A stretch of 64,000 nt of DNA, from the NCBI RefSeq assembly GCF_005222705.1, contig NZ_STGF01000030.1, forward strand, positions 1-64,000, in the 5' to 3' direction. Below, one piece after another: positions 24,339-33,703 of the stretch (its first letter is position 1; each line of letters begins with the position of its first letter). A program made the position numbers and the translations under genes. The stretch is from Paenibacillus sp. SY21-1 (GTDB lineage Bacteria; Bacillota; Bacilli; Paenibacillales; Paenibacillaceae). The notes below the pieces were generated by a model. The model had not been told where the DNA came from and made no database searches. It saw nothing but the letters and a program-made list of their open reading frames with translations.

Positions 24339-27300
24339 TTAGAATAACCAGCTCGGGAACCAGCGCAGAACATGGTCTACATATGAGGCCGGAACCTCCA
24401 TTCCCGACAAAGCGGGGTAGAACATGATAAACAGCAGGATGGCGGCTGTCACAATAACATGTCTCGCCAGCTTGAAGCGGCTATCCCGCTCCTCCAGCAC
24501 CTTGAACATATAAACCATGCTAAGAATAATGAACGGCACCATCGCAAAGTAATGATACAGAAACGTCAGCCGGGTAACGAGCATCCAAGGCACGTATTGC
24601 GCCAAAAATGCAATCCAGAGCGTATACATAGCTTTATCCCCGCGCTTGACGCTCATCCAGATCGTTGCCAGCATGGCAAAAATTCCAGTCCACCAAATTG
24701 CCGGATTCCCCATGGCGACAATCGTCGATTTCATGCCTGCGGCCAGGTTATCGCCGGAGTAGTACCACACCGGCCGCTTCATAAACGGCCACTCCCACCA
24801 GGATGAGGCGAACGGATGCGTCGATACGAGATTGCTGTGGTAGTTAAACATATTTTTCTGGTAATCGATAAAGCTTTTTAGCGTGTAGCCGTCCTTCATG
24901 ACCGTCAATACCGGAATATAGGACAGGGCATAAATCGCCAGCGGAATGACGACATAAAACACAAGGCAGACCAATAACGTGATCACCGTGCTGCGCGGAA
25001 ACTGCTTGACGATGTGCTCCAGCTTATGGGCGGCAAACAGCTTCTTATCTCCTTCTCCGCGCAATATACGGCGCGCCGCCGCATATTCCCTGTAACGCCA
25101 GGCAAGCGACAGAGCCAGCATAACGGCGAGACCCGCCCCTCCATACAACACGATCCACTTGGATGCGACGCCGATTCCAAAAAACAGGCCAGCCAAAAAC
25201 AAAGGCCACAGCGTTTTGCGCAAGCTTGTCGTATAAAAGCTTAACGTATAGTATTTATGCATGAAGTAGAACATAAGCAGGATAAAAAACACGCCGTACA
25301 CATCGATTGTCGAAATCCTCGTTTGCGTAAAGTGCATAAAATCGACCGCAAACAGCAGCATCGCAATACCCGCATAAAGGCTGCTGCGGAACAGTCTCCT
25401 CGCGAATACATACATCAGCGGCAGCATCGCCACGCCGAACAGCGTGCCGACAATTCTCCAGCCAAACGGATTGACCCCGAACAGCTTGATGCCCAGCGCA
25501 ATTATAATTTTCCCGAGCGGCGGATGCGTATTCTCGTAGGCCACAATTCCTTCCAGATGCTCGTAGGCCGTACGCGCGTGATAAATTTCATCGAAATACG
25601 AGCCGTTCATGTAATCCCCTTCATAACGCGCAAGGGACTGCTCGTCGAACAGCTGCAAGACGCTTCCGCGCTTCGCATCCAGAGCCTGCTCGTCATGAAT
25701 ATCGACGATGGAAAGCGGCGTTTTGTTGCCTTGCTCATAAATAGCCAGCTCGTGCATCGAGAAGCCAGCATCGACTACCGTTAATTTGACATAACGCGCC
25801 GGGATAGCGGCAGGTTGGCTTTTCCAGGCGAATACGGCCACATGATTGCTGTCAACCTCGATCAGGTTGTCCCAATCCGCGCCATTTTGACTAAATTCAT
25901 ACTTATATTTACCCGTCCCTACACCGCCAAAACTGCTGACTCGGTCAAGCTGCTTCACTTCGCCCAAATCGACGTAGAAGCTTTGACCGGAAGCGCCCGG
26001 CTGCCAAGCCGTTTGCGGTCCGCTCATGCTGCCCAGCTGGTAAAGAGCAACAATTGCATACACAAGCGTAACAACGCCCATCCATATCCAGTCCTTGCGC
26101 TCCAGCGGCATGCGGGATCGCTTATCTTCGTTGCCTTCTTTATTTCTGAACTCGTCCAATATGGCGTAATCCTTGTCCACCCGTTCTCCTTCCTCAGGAA
26201 CAGCAAGCTTCGCCGCTCTCCCCCGCCAGTAGATATCGTAGCCCACATACAGGGTATAAAGCATCAGTCCGCAATTGGCCAAAGCGACAAGCAGCACAAT
26301 GCCGTCTACCGGGACGTTGGTCGTAATCTTGCTATATTCAAGCACATAGGCGTAATTGATAAAATTAGTTACGCTGAAGCCTGCGTAGATCAAAAGCAAG
26401 CGCTTGTCCAGCGCCTGAATATAGGCCATCAGCCCAAGCAGCAGCACCGGGAACATATAACGCTCATGCATCTTGGTAACGCCAACGAAAACGACCGCAA
26501 TCAGAATCATCGCGATGAAGTAGGAGCGGCTTGACGTATGCTCGTCGCGTTTTTTTAGCGCAAGCAGCGCAGCCGCTATCACCGCAATGCCGATGAACAG
26601 ATTGCCCCACGTCTTGAAGGTGAACAACAGCCACGTATCCTCGATGCTCTGCCAGTTCGCTCCGGCCAGCGTATAAATATTAAAGGCGTTGACCGTCGCA
26701 TGAGGGTAGGATGCAAGCGTGCCCTTGTAAAGCTCAAACAACGCAGGCAATCCTCCCTGTGTGGAGAAAAAGGGAATCGCCAGCAATAGAAACGTTCCGA
26801 AGCCATATAAGGCGCTGATCAGTATTTCCTTCCATGCGCGCCGATAAACGAACCATAGCAGCAGCACCGGCATAAAAATAAACGCCTGGGGCTTGATAAG
26901 CGCCGCGATGGCAAACCAGACGGACGCCCTTCTGATCCGGTTGTCTGCAAGATTGGCGATAGCCAGCACAAGCACCAGCGAAAATACGGAATCGACCTGC
27001 CCCCATGCCGCGGAATCGATGATGACGGCGGGATTGAACAGATACAGCAGCGATAAGCCTGCAGCCGCTTTAAAGCTTGTCCGCTTGCGGGCAGCGGCGT
27101 AAATGACGTAAGCCGCGAGCATATCCGCCGCTATGGCAGGCAGCTTGAACAGAAGCAGCGTCGCGCCGCCATCCGCGCTGAGGCCAAGGAGCTTTTTAAC
27201 GGCTCCGAGCAAATAAAGCACATACATGTAGCCCGGCGGATAATCGACGAACATGCCGGAGAAATAAAACTCGGTTATGCCCACGGAAAAGACCCGTTCG

Positions 27301-28145
27301 GACCAGGCCTTGAATAAGCCCATATCGCTCAAATAGCCAGGGTGTGTCACACCTATGATAAGGCGAAGCAGCAGCCCTGCGCCAAACAGCGCGGCCAGCC
27401 ATTGCTGGCGCCGTTGAAGGTCGGGCTCAAGCGGAGATGCCGAGCGCAGCAAGCGGCTTTGCACAAGCGCGACGATCACGCAGAACATGGCCGCGGAGAG
27501 CAGCGTTGCGAACACGCTGCCGCCATTTAGCGCCCGATGCTCCGGCGTGCTCGCCTCCTCCGAGGCAAGCGCGATAACGGCGGCTCCCGAAGGGGCCTTG
27601 GACACCTTCTCGACGCTCAAATCGTCAAAGTAAGCTATGCCGGTATTAATCGCTCCGTAGCCACCGACGCTTGCCCCCAGGGTGAAGCTGTCCTGCTCAT
27701 CGCCCGTTTTCGCATAAAATTCGATAAAATCCCATTTGCCCTGCGTATCCCGGACTTGCGGATATTCCGCGGCCACGCCTTCAACGAACAGATGAGCTCC
27801 GGTCGCGTCCGCGCCAACGCTTTCCGTTCGAATATAGCCGGAAATTTTATAAATAGACTTCTTGCTCACTTGAACCGTCTGCGTCCAGCGTGCATGATTC
27901 GCTTCTTTATTTTCGATTTTCACCGAATAGGAGCCGGTATGGGCCTGCTCGCTGGAAAGCGAATATATGGTATAGCCCTCCTCCTGCAGATAGGCCTCTT
28001 GTCCCCAATCATCGGGAGCTCCTTCTGTCACCTGCTCAAAACCGGCGTTGCGAAGCAAGTTGCTTGCAGCGTTTGCGCCAAGCGCAGGAATCAACATACT
28101 CAGCAGCAAAACGGCAGCTGCCACTCTCATCCATTTGTTCAACAT
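24339..28145 (-). CDS. Very large membrane glycosyltransferase, two PMT/GT-C modules plus two carbohydrate-binding modules
   Basis: About 1268 residues from ATG 28145; a GTG 15 bases upstream lacks a ribosome site. In order: a signal-like segment (VLLLSMLIPALGANA), a CBM4/9-like jelly-roll (about 30-185), a first GT-C membrane module (about 215-650, with the extracytoplasmic FVDYPPGYMY loop), a discoidin/F5-F8-type domain (about 740-850), and a second GT-C module of the protein-mannosyltransferase type (about 870-1265, with YFDEIYHARTAYEHL and THPPLGK). Such enzymes use polyprenyl-phosphate sugars on the outer membrane face. The downstream GtrB/GtrA pair could make that donor. Having two catalytic modules in one chain is uncommon. 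Confidence 0.8.
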   Translation of the reverse strand: MLNKWMRVAAAVLLLSMLIPALGANAASNLLRNAGFEQVTEGAPDDWGQEAYLQEEGYTIYSLSSEQAHTGSYSVKIENKEANHARWTQTVQVSKKSIYKISGYIRTESVGADATGAHLFVEGVAAEYPQVRDTQGKWDFIEFYAKTGDEQDSFTLGASVGGYGAINTGIAYFDDLSVEKVSKAPSGAAVIALASEEASTPEHRALNGGSVFATLLSAAMFCVIVALVQSRLLRSASPLEPDLQRRQQWLAALFGAGLLLRLIIGVTHPGYLSDMGLFKAWSERVFSVGITEFYFSGMFVDYPPGYMYVLYLLGAVKKLLGLSADGGATLLLFKLPAIAADMLAAYVIYAAARKRTSFKAAAGLSLLYLFNPAVIIDSAAWGQVDSVFSLVLVLAIANLADNRIRRASVWFAIAALIKPQAFIFMPVLLLWFVYRRAWKEILISALYGFGTFLLLAIPFFSTQGGLPALFELYKGTLASYPHATVNAFNIYTLAGANWQSIEDTWLLFTFKTWGNLFIGIAVIAAALLALKKRDEHTSSRSYFIAMILIAVVFVGVTKMHERYMFPVLLLGLMAYIQALDKRLLLIYAGFSVTNFINYAYVLEYSKITTNVPVDGIVLLVALANCGLMLYTLYVGYDIYWRGRAAKLAVPEEGERVDKDYAILDEFRNKEGNEDKRSRMPLERKDWIWMGVVTLVYAIVALYQLGSMSGPQTAWQPGASGQSFYVDLGEVKQLDRVSSFGGVGTGKYKYEFSQNGADWDNLIEVDSNHVAVFAWKSQPAAIPARYVKLTVVDAGFSMHELAIYEQGNKTPLSIVDIHDEQALDAKRGSVLQLFDEQSLARYEGDYMNGSYFDEIYHARTAYEHLEGIVAYENTHPPLGKIIIALGIKLFGVNPFGWRIVGTLFGVAMLPLMYVFARRLFRSSLYAGIAMLLFAVDFMHFTQTRISTIDVYGVFFILLMFYFMHKYYTLSFYTTSLRKTLWPLFLAGLFFGIGVASKWIVLYGGAGLAVMLALSLAWRYREYAAARRILRGEGDKKLFAAHKLEHIVKQFPRSTVITLLVCLVFYVVIPLAIYALSYIPVLTVMKDGYTLKSFIDYQKNMFNYHSNLVSTHPFASSWWEWPFMKRPVWYYSGDNLAAGMKSTIVAMGNPAIWWTGIFAMLATIWMSVKRGDKAMYTLWIAFLAQYVPWMLVTRLTFLYHYFAMVPFIILSMVYMFKVLEERDSRFKLARHVIVTAAILLFIMFYPALSGMEVPASYVDHVLRWFPSWLF

Positions 28146-28306
28146 CGTCCTTGCTTCCACCTCGCGACCATAAAAAAGTTTGAAATTTTTCTCATTACAT
28201 TCAACTCTATTTTATTATGATCATCGGGTCAATGAAAATATGACAAGCATAGATGAGAATGGCCTTGCTCCATGAAAAAAGACGGCTTTTTGCGCTCATG
28301 CCTGGC

Positions 28307-29251
28307 TTATCGCACGATGCCCCCTTTTCCGTCCGCTTTCCCGAGCTGCCGGCTCAAATCGCGAATATCGAAGACGACGATATCACCCTGCGCTCCGATA
28401 ATCCCCCCCGCAACGTACCGCTGTCCGTTCACCTCCCGCATGCCTGCCGTTTCGGTCAAAAAACGCTCTGCGTCAAGTATGGCGTCAACGACATGGGAAA
28501 AGGCGATTCTCGCATCCAGACGCATAACGGTATGGCCCAGCCGGTTGGCTTCGGCAATCGCCGCTTCGCCAATCGTGCCGATGCCGCCGTCAATCATTAG
28601 CGCCTGCGGGGCAAGCGACGCCGTCATGGCCCCGTCAATAACCGGAAAGCCCTGCGTGAAACCGATCACCACCTTTGCTCCGCATACAGCGGAAACGGCA
28701 TCATCCCCTCCGTGCAGCCTTCCTGTCGCATGTTTGGGAAGAATGGCATTGAGGGCGGCTGCGATGGCAGGGCCACGATCGTCTCTTCTCACCAAATGGA
28801 CGTCGGCTCCACGTTCTGCAAGCTGCAGGCCCGTTTTGCAGCCCAGATTGCCTGCGCCGATGACAGCCGCCTTATGTCCGCTCATATCCGGCTGAAGCTC
28901 CGCGAGCAAAATGTCGCAGGCCAGCGCCGTCATATCGTTGCCCTTAAACGTTTTGAGCTTGCTCTTGCGAATCAGCGCCCGCGCCGCGGCGGCGAACTGC
29001 GCCGCCTCCTTCCCCTTGCCTTCCGTATCGATAAAAATATAGTCCGCTTTGCCGTCCGCATACGCGCAGATGCTTTCCGCAAGCTTGAGCTCCGCTACGA
29101 TAAAGTAACAGCCGACAAATTGCTTCGAATGTCTGGCAGGACCCACAATAAACGGCGGATTGTCCGCCTTCGCCGTGGCGCCGATGAATACGACGCCGCT
29201 CCTGCCCGTAGCCCGCGCCTCCTCCATGCAGCTGTCGATGGCTGCAATCAT
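28307..29251 (-). CDS. Rossmann-fold NAD(P)-binding protein of unknown function
   Basis: A 314-residue protein with a clear dinucleotide-binding segment AAVIGAGNLGCKTGLQLAERGADVHLVRRD (GxGxxG at about residue 133) in the middle and an unassigned N-terminal domain. The overall layout recalls shikimate-dehydrogenase-like or ornithine-cyclodeaminase-like oxidoreductases, but I cannot name the substrate. It overlaps the preceding CapD-type gene by 4 bases (ATGA), so it probably acts on the same sugar intermediate or in the same pathway. Confidence 0.6.
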   Translation of the reverse strand: MIAAIDSCMEEARATGRSGVVFIGATAKADNPPFIVGPARHSKQFVGCYFIVAELKLAESICAYADGKADYIFIDTEGKGKEAAQFAAAARALIRKSKLKTFKGNDMTALACDILLAELQPDMSGHKAAVIGAGNLGCKTGLQLAERGADVHLVRRDDRGPAIAAALNAILPKHATGRLHGGDDAVSAVCGAKVVIGFTQGFPVIDGAMTASLAPQALMIDGGIGTIGEAAIAEANRLGHTVMRLDARIAFSHVVDAILDAERFLTETAGMREVNGQRYVAGGIIGAQGDIVVFDIRDLSRQLGKADGKGGIVR

Positions 29252-31098
29252 GAAGATTCGCCCGCATCAGCAACAGTGGCAGCCGCTCCGGACTGCTTCT
29301 CGACGATTGCCTCCATCAGCTGCTTCAAGCGTTCCGGCTGCTCGCATACTGTCTGCCGCAGCGTTTGCAGATCGCGCTCCAGCTCCGCTTCGGAGAGCCG
29401 TCTCGGAGATGCGATAAATATTCGCGGATGTCTGCTCGGCAAAATGCGCTCTTTATCGTAAAACAACGATTCCGACAGCTTTTCACCCGGCCGCATGCCC
29501 GTAAATGTGATGGCGACATCGTGATCGGGCACGTACCCGGCATAGCGGATGAGCGCCTTGGCAAGCTCTACGATGCGTACCGGCTTGCCCATGTCGAGCA
29601 CGAATATTTCTCCGCCGCTCGACAAGGCCCCCGCTTGCAGCACAAGATGAACGGCTTCCGGAATCGTCATAAAATATCGGACCATATCGGGATGCGTTAC
29701 CGTAACGGGCCCTCCCGCCGCAATTTGCTTTTTGAAAATCGGAATGACGCTGCCTCTGCTCTCAAGCACGTTGCCGAACCGCACAATAGAAAAGGTCGTA
29801 TCGCTGCGCTGCGCCCTTGATAAAATAATCATTTCAGCGAGCCGCTTCGTTAATCCCATTACGTTAATCGGCTCTACCGCTTTATCCGTGGATATTTGCA
29901 CAAACCGGCTGACCCCGGACGCAATGGAGCAATCCACCACATTTCTCGTCCCGAACACATTATTCATGACCGCTGCGGCCGGATTATTCTCCATTAGAGG
30001 TACATGCTTGTGAGCCGCGGCATGAAACACAATGGACGGCTCGAATTTGCGGAATACAGCCGCGAGCTCATCTGCGTTTTGTATGTCTGCAATGACGCTA
30101 TGCGCTTCAACCGCCGGATAACGCTCTCTCACCGTCGCTTCGATGGCATGGATGCTGTTTTCTCCGTGCCCGAGCAGCACAAGACGCTGCGGCGCGCACC
30201 CGGCCACCTGGTTGACAAGCTCGCTACCAATGGAGCCCCCTGCTCCGGTAATCAGCACCGTTTTATTGCGAATATAGCTTTCGGCGCTCATCATCGAATC
30301 CTGAATCATTTCACGCCCCAGCAAGTCCTTGACGTCGACCTCGCGAATTTGATTGTTCGCCACCCGGCCAAGCAGCACATCCTTCATGCCTGGCAGTACG
30401 TTTACGCTGGCCGACGTTTGCTTGCCAATAACCGAAATCTCCTTAATCGTATGATGCGGAGCGGAAGGGATCGCCACGATAATATCCGTAACGCCGCGCT
30501 CGCTGACGATTCGATGAATATCCGCTCTTGTGCCAAGCACCGGGATTCCGACAATTTCATAGTTTTGCTTCTTCGGATTGTCATCAATGAAGCCGATCGG
30601 CACCAAGCCGCCAACGTCGCTCATCAGCAATTGCTTCGCCGTCGCCGTTCCCGCTACACCGGCCCCCACGATTAACGCCTTGCGCTTGCGCGCTTGCGGA
30701 GAACGCCGGAGCTGACTAGACTGCATGCTCAAAAGCCTGAAGCCGCCGAGCAGCAGCAGCGACAGCAAGGATTGCGCGAGCAAAGGCTGCAGCTGCAACG
30801 GCTCTCCCGGGACGAACAATGCGGCCATGCACAGCGCAAGCGTCGTCAAGCCGATAACTTTTGCCGCCCCAAGCACCTCTCCCGGCCCGCTGTACTTCCA
30901 CAAGCTCTTATACGTTTTGCTTCCCAGCAAGAGAGAGCTTGCGAGCAGGACAAATATGCCGGCAAACATCCCTTCCGTCAGCGTAATCTTCCAAAATGCC
31001 ATCTCCCCGTTAAGCAACAACCTCGCGCCGATTGCTCCGACTGCAAGCAGCGCGATATCGGCCGCAGCCAGGCCAAGCAATCTTAGGGCAACTATCAT
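29248..31098 (-). CDS. CapD/PglF-type nucleotide-sugar 4,6-dehydratase
   Basis: A 616-residue protein with four N-terminal membrane helices (about 1-120), a first Rossmann domain (VGAGVAGT, about 145) and a SDR-type dehydratase domain (TGAGGSIGSELV, about 283; STDKAVEPINVMGLTKR with the SxxxxxMxxxK active-site variant of this family). WbpM, PglF and CapD enzymes convert UDP-GlcNAc to the 4-keto-6-deoxy sugar used for bacillosamine or fucosamine synthesis. First gene of a two-gene operon. A CATATACTA -10-like box lies about 45 bases upstream. Confidence 0.9.
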   Translation of the reverse strand: MIVALRLLGLAAADIALLAVGAIGARLLLNGEMAFWKITLTEGMFAGIFVLLASSLLLGSKTYKSLWKYSGPGEVLGAAKVIGLTTLALCMAALFVPGEPLQLQPLLAQSLLSLLLLGGFRLLSMQSSQLRRSPQARKRKALIVGAGVAGTATAKQLLMSDVGGLVPIGFIDDNPKKQNYEIVGIPVLGTRADIHRIVSERGVTDIIVAIPSAPHHTIKEISVIGKQTSASVNVLPGMKDVLLGRVANNQIREVDVKDLLGREMIQDSMMSAESYIRNKTVLITGAGGSIGSELVNQVAGCAPQRLVLLGHGENSIHAIEATVRERYPAVEAHSVIADIQNADELAAVFRKFEPSIVFHAAAHKHVPLMENNPAAAVMNNVFGTRNVVDCSIASGVSRFVQISTDKAVEPINVMGLTKRLAEMIILSRAQRSDTTFSIVRFGNVLESRGSVIPIFKKQIAAGGPVTVTHPDMVRYFMTIPEAVHLVLQAGALSSGGEIFVLDMGKPVRIVELAKALIRYAGYVPDHDVAITFTGMRPGEKLSESLFYDKERILPSRHPRIFIASPRRLSEAELERDLQTLRQTVCEQPERLKQLMEAIVEKQSGAAATVADAGESS

Positions 31099-31142
31099 AT
31101 TCCAGCTTCACTCCCTCTATAACTCTTCCTCTTAAGATGGAA

Positions 31143-31151
31143 TAGTATATG
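31143..31151 (-). promoter_or_regulatory. Sigma-K-like -10 box before the CapD-type operon
   Basis: The minus strand reads CATATACTA, matching CATAnnnTA. No AC-type -35 is found at 16 bases, so an activator such as GerE would be needed; the match alone is weak evidence. Confidence 0.35.
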
Positions 31152-31271
31152 TAGCAATAGAAGAGATGGCATAGTCAGCCAACTAGTTTCCCAGAAGCGC
31201 CAGCATAATTGGACGTTTCAGATCGGACGTTTACTAGGGAGCAGCCACCCATAGCAATCTAGCATTCCTTG

Positions 31272-31280
31272 CATAGGATA
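31272..31280 (+). promoter_or_regulatory. Sigma-K-like -10 box before the DUF1796 gene
   Basis: CATAGGATA on the plus strand matches CATAnnnTA and lies 31 bases before the ATG, just upstream of GGAGGAG/AAGGGG. No good -35 is present. Confidence 0.35.
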
Positions 31281-31311
31281 GGAGGAGAAAGGATGAAAGG
31301 GGAATGAAACG

Positions 31312-31947
31312 ATGAAACTGGAGGATATTGCAGGCTCGTATGACGCCATATACAGCTTGGGCCGAAACTGCCTGCCAGCACTGCAACTGCAGAAAAACGG
31401 CTTGCGCACCTTCTCGGGTGTGCTCGATTGGATGGTTTCCGACTCGCTTTCGGATGTCAACCGCCTATTGAAAAAACGCTTTGCCGGCTTTATGGACTTT
31501 GGCGATCTGGAGTTCGTTACGTATGACGTCCCGTTTCCCGCCAATCTGTATGTGAAGGACAAAAAATACAACATCGTCTCCGCCCACGATTTTCCCGTTC
31601 ATATCAACACGACCGCGCATCTTGCCTCCTATGAGGATGTTAAGGCGACCTATCTTCGCCGGATCGAGCGTTTCTTCTACAAGCTTGAGCACAGCAAGCA
31701 CATTCTGTTTGTACGCACGCTCGCTTCCTACGAGGAGACGGCCGAGCTTGAGCGCATCTTGAGGAAAATGATCAAGCATGACTTCAAAATTCTTGTCGTC
31801 AACCCCGGCAATGTGCCTTATCTGCTCGACATGGCTTGGCCACTCGAGAAAGCATGCGCGGGAATAGCTCCTGCCGCCCATCTGGATTACGGAGACAGCG
31901 ATTATTTATGGAACTTCCTGCTTCGCAACGTCAAGCTGATGCCTTAA
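31312..31947 (+). CDS. DUF1796 family putative papain-like cysteine peptidase
   Basis: A 211-residue protein matching the DUF1796 pattern: SLGRNCLPALQLQKNGLRTFSG with the presumed catalytic Cys (about residue 20), LDWM, then HDFP with a His (about 95) and FVRTL. Members are found beside spore-surface and capsular glycan genes in Bacillus-type bacteria; their substrate is not known to me. It is a single-gene unit between the CapD-type operon (divergent) and the six-glycosyltransferase operon (convergent). Confidence 0.75.
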   Translation: MKLEDIAGSYDAIYSLGRNCLPALQLQKNGLRTFSGVLDWMVSDSLSDVNRLLKKRFAGFMDFGDLEFVTYDVPFPANLYVKDKKYNIVSAHDFPVHINTTAHLASYEDVKATYLRRIERFFYKLEHSKHILFVRTLASYEETAELERILRKMIKHDFKILVVNPGNVPYLLDMAWPLEKACAGIAPAAHLDYGDSDYLWNFLLRNVKLMP

Positions 31948-32041
31948 TGTCTGATGGACCTTTCCCGCAGACAGCAGCAAGCTTCGGTCGACTTTACGGG
32001 CAGAAGACTGCAAGCCTTTGAAGTGCCGCTTTCCTCAAAGA

Positions 32042-32090
32042 AGCCTCAACGCTGCCGCGGCGCTCGCAACGTTGAGGCTCCTTCGTTTTT
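32042..32090. terminator. Bidirectional terminator between convergent genes
   Basis: AGCCTCAACG pairs with CGTTGAGGCT around a GC-rich loop with a second small stem. The plus strand continues into CGTTTTTATG. It separates the DUF1796 gene (plus) from the glycosyltransferase operon (minus), whose last stop codon it abuts. Confidence 0.7.
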
Positions 32091-33681
32091 ATGAAAAGGA
32101 GGCTTCGATGGCCGGATCAGGAATCGTATAGCCCGGCGGCAAACGGTCCCGAATGTAGCCCCATAGCTCGGCATCCATAAGCGGCTGCGAGCCTTTCGGT
32201 CTGAAAAGCTCTCGATAGATAGCGTCGTGAGCGGCGCCGGGCAACCTGCTTTCTGTCCGCCTGCGTCGCCTGCGAAGCCGCAGCCTGCCCTTCCGTCTTG
32301 CATTTGTCGATGATTTGCCCCGAATCCGACGGGAAGCCTTCGTTTTGCCTGCGCGCTTGCGCGGCTTTCCCCCTGCCGTGCGGCGTGACCGCTTGCGGGC
32401 TCCCGAGCCTTTGCGCCCTGGCTTGCGCTTCGTTTTCACCGCACTTATTGTAGCGCTCTCCCGTCCGGTTGCCGATAGATACAAGGCCACAAGGGCCTTG
32501 ACCCGTTCGTCAATCGACCAATAGGAGCGTCCCCAGTTCATGCCTTGCAACGCCACCCGGCTTCGCAGCGCCTCGTCCTCAAGCATGCGCTTCAAGCTCA
32601 AAAAAAGCTCGAAGCTGTTGTCTCTCTCAAACAGAATTCCCGTTTCCTCATGCACCATCATTTCCGGCATGCCGCCCGCCCTCGCAGCCACGACTGCAAC
32701 GCCCGCTGCCTGGGCTTCCAGAATGACGTAAGGGCAGTTTTCCTGCAGGCTTGGAACAGCGACTATATCGCATTGGGCGATGAGCGAAGGAGCATCTTCC
32801 CGATGTCCCAAAAATAGAATGTGGTCCTCAAGCATGGCGAGACGAACGCCTTCCTCCAGCACTTCCCGTTCCGTTCCTTCGCCGATAATCCAGCATTCCC
32901 AGTCGCTGCGATCCTGCTTCAGGCGAATAAGCGCCTCAATGAGCAGATGAATGCCCTTCTCCCTTGCCAGCCTTGCGATACAGCCGATCAGTTTCCGATT
33001 GGGCGGCTTTACCGTTAATGGAGGCTCGCTCGTCCTTTGCAGAAAACGCTCCATATCCATTCCGTTCTGAATAATGGACAAGCTTTCCGGCCTTGCGCCA
33101 AACTCCGCCGTCAGAATATTTTTCGTCCAATGCGAGGTGACGACCAGCCAATCGTTGGAAACAAGACCTATCCGCTCCTGAGCGCAAAAATATTCCCACA
33201 GCGCAGGCTCGGTTTCCGGCGAAGCCCAGCCTCTAAGCGACAACTCATAAGGGATGATGCCGTGAACGGTGGTTATGAGCGGAACATGCTGCGGTTTCAC
33301 GCGCCACATCGCCCGGCCGCTGGCGACATCCTGCGCATTGATGACATCATAGCTGGCCAGATCGCAATACACGGCCGCCAGCTCGAATGCATATCTCATC
33401 GGCTCGCGAACGCGCATATATTCCGGCATGTCAGGAAATGCCCTGCTGAAATAGGGCAGCAGCCTTCCCTCAATCTGCGGATGCAGGGCGGCCGGGTCCA
33501 GAAAGCTGTTTAAACGCGGAATCCAGAACTGCCAGGTATCCGCATCATAGCCGAAGAAATCAACCGTATGTCCCAGCTGCTCAAGCTTCCGCTTTAGCAG
33601 AATAATATAATTGGACACCCCGCCCCCGTCACCATTTCCCGACATGGGGAAGGGAAACGAACAGGTTAATAAAATTTTCAT
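32089..33681 (-). CDS. Glycosyltransferase family 4 with Arg-rich C-terminal segment
   Basis: The ATG at 33681 follows AAGGAGG with 8-base spacing. Residues about 1-385 are a GT-B enzyme (MKILLTCSFPFPMSGNGDGG ... ARLAREKGIHLLIEAL ... PSLQENCPYVILEAQAAGVAVVAARAGGMPE). Next comes a very basic segment of about 85 residues (RKPGRKGSGARKRSRR ... LRLRRRRRR), then a short folded tail (about 470-530). The basic segment is unrelated to catalysis and recurs in other proteins of this cluster, suggesting binding to a polyanion or to the spore surface. Last gene of a six-gene operon. Confidence 0.82.
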   Translation of the reverse strand: MKILLTCSFPFPMSGNGDGGGVSNYIILLKRKLEQLGHTVDFFGYDADTWQFWIPRLNSFLDPAALHPQIEGRLLPYFSRAFPDMPEYMRVREPMRYAFELAAVYCDLASYDVINAQDVASGRAMWRVKPQHVPLITTVHGIIPYELSLRGWASPETEPALWEYFCAQERIGLVSNDWLVVTSHWTKNILTAEFGARPESLSIIQNGMDMERFLQRTSEPPLTVKPPNRKLIGCIARLAREKGIHLLIEALIRLKQDRSDWECWIIGEGTEREVLEEGVRLAMLEDHILFLGHREDAPSLIAQCDIVAVPSLQENCPYVILEAQAAGVAVVAARAGGMPEMMVHEETGILFERDNSFELFLSLKRMLEDEALRSRVALQGMNWGRSYWSIDERVKALVALYLSATGRESATISAVKTKRKPGRKGSGARKRSRRTAGGKPRKRAGKTKASRRIRGKSSTNARRKGRLRLRRRRRRTESRLPGAAHDAIYRELFRPKGSQPLMDAELWGYIRDRLPPGYTIPDPAIEASFS

Positions 33682-33703
33682 CCGAGCATCCTCCTTTGCG
33701 GAA

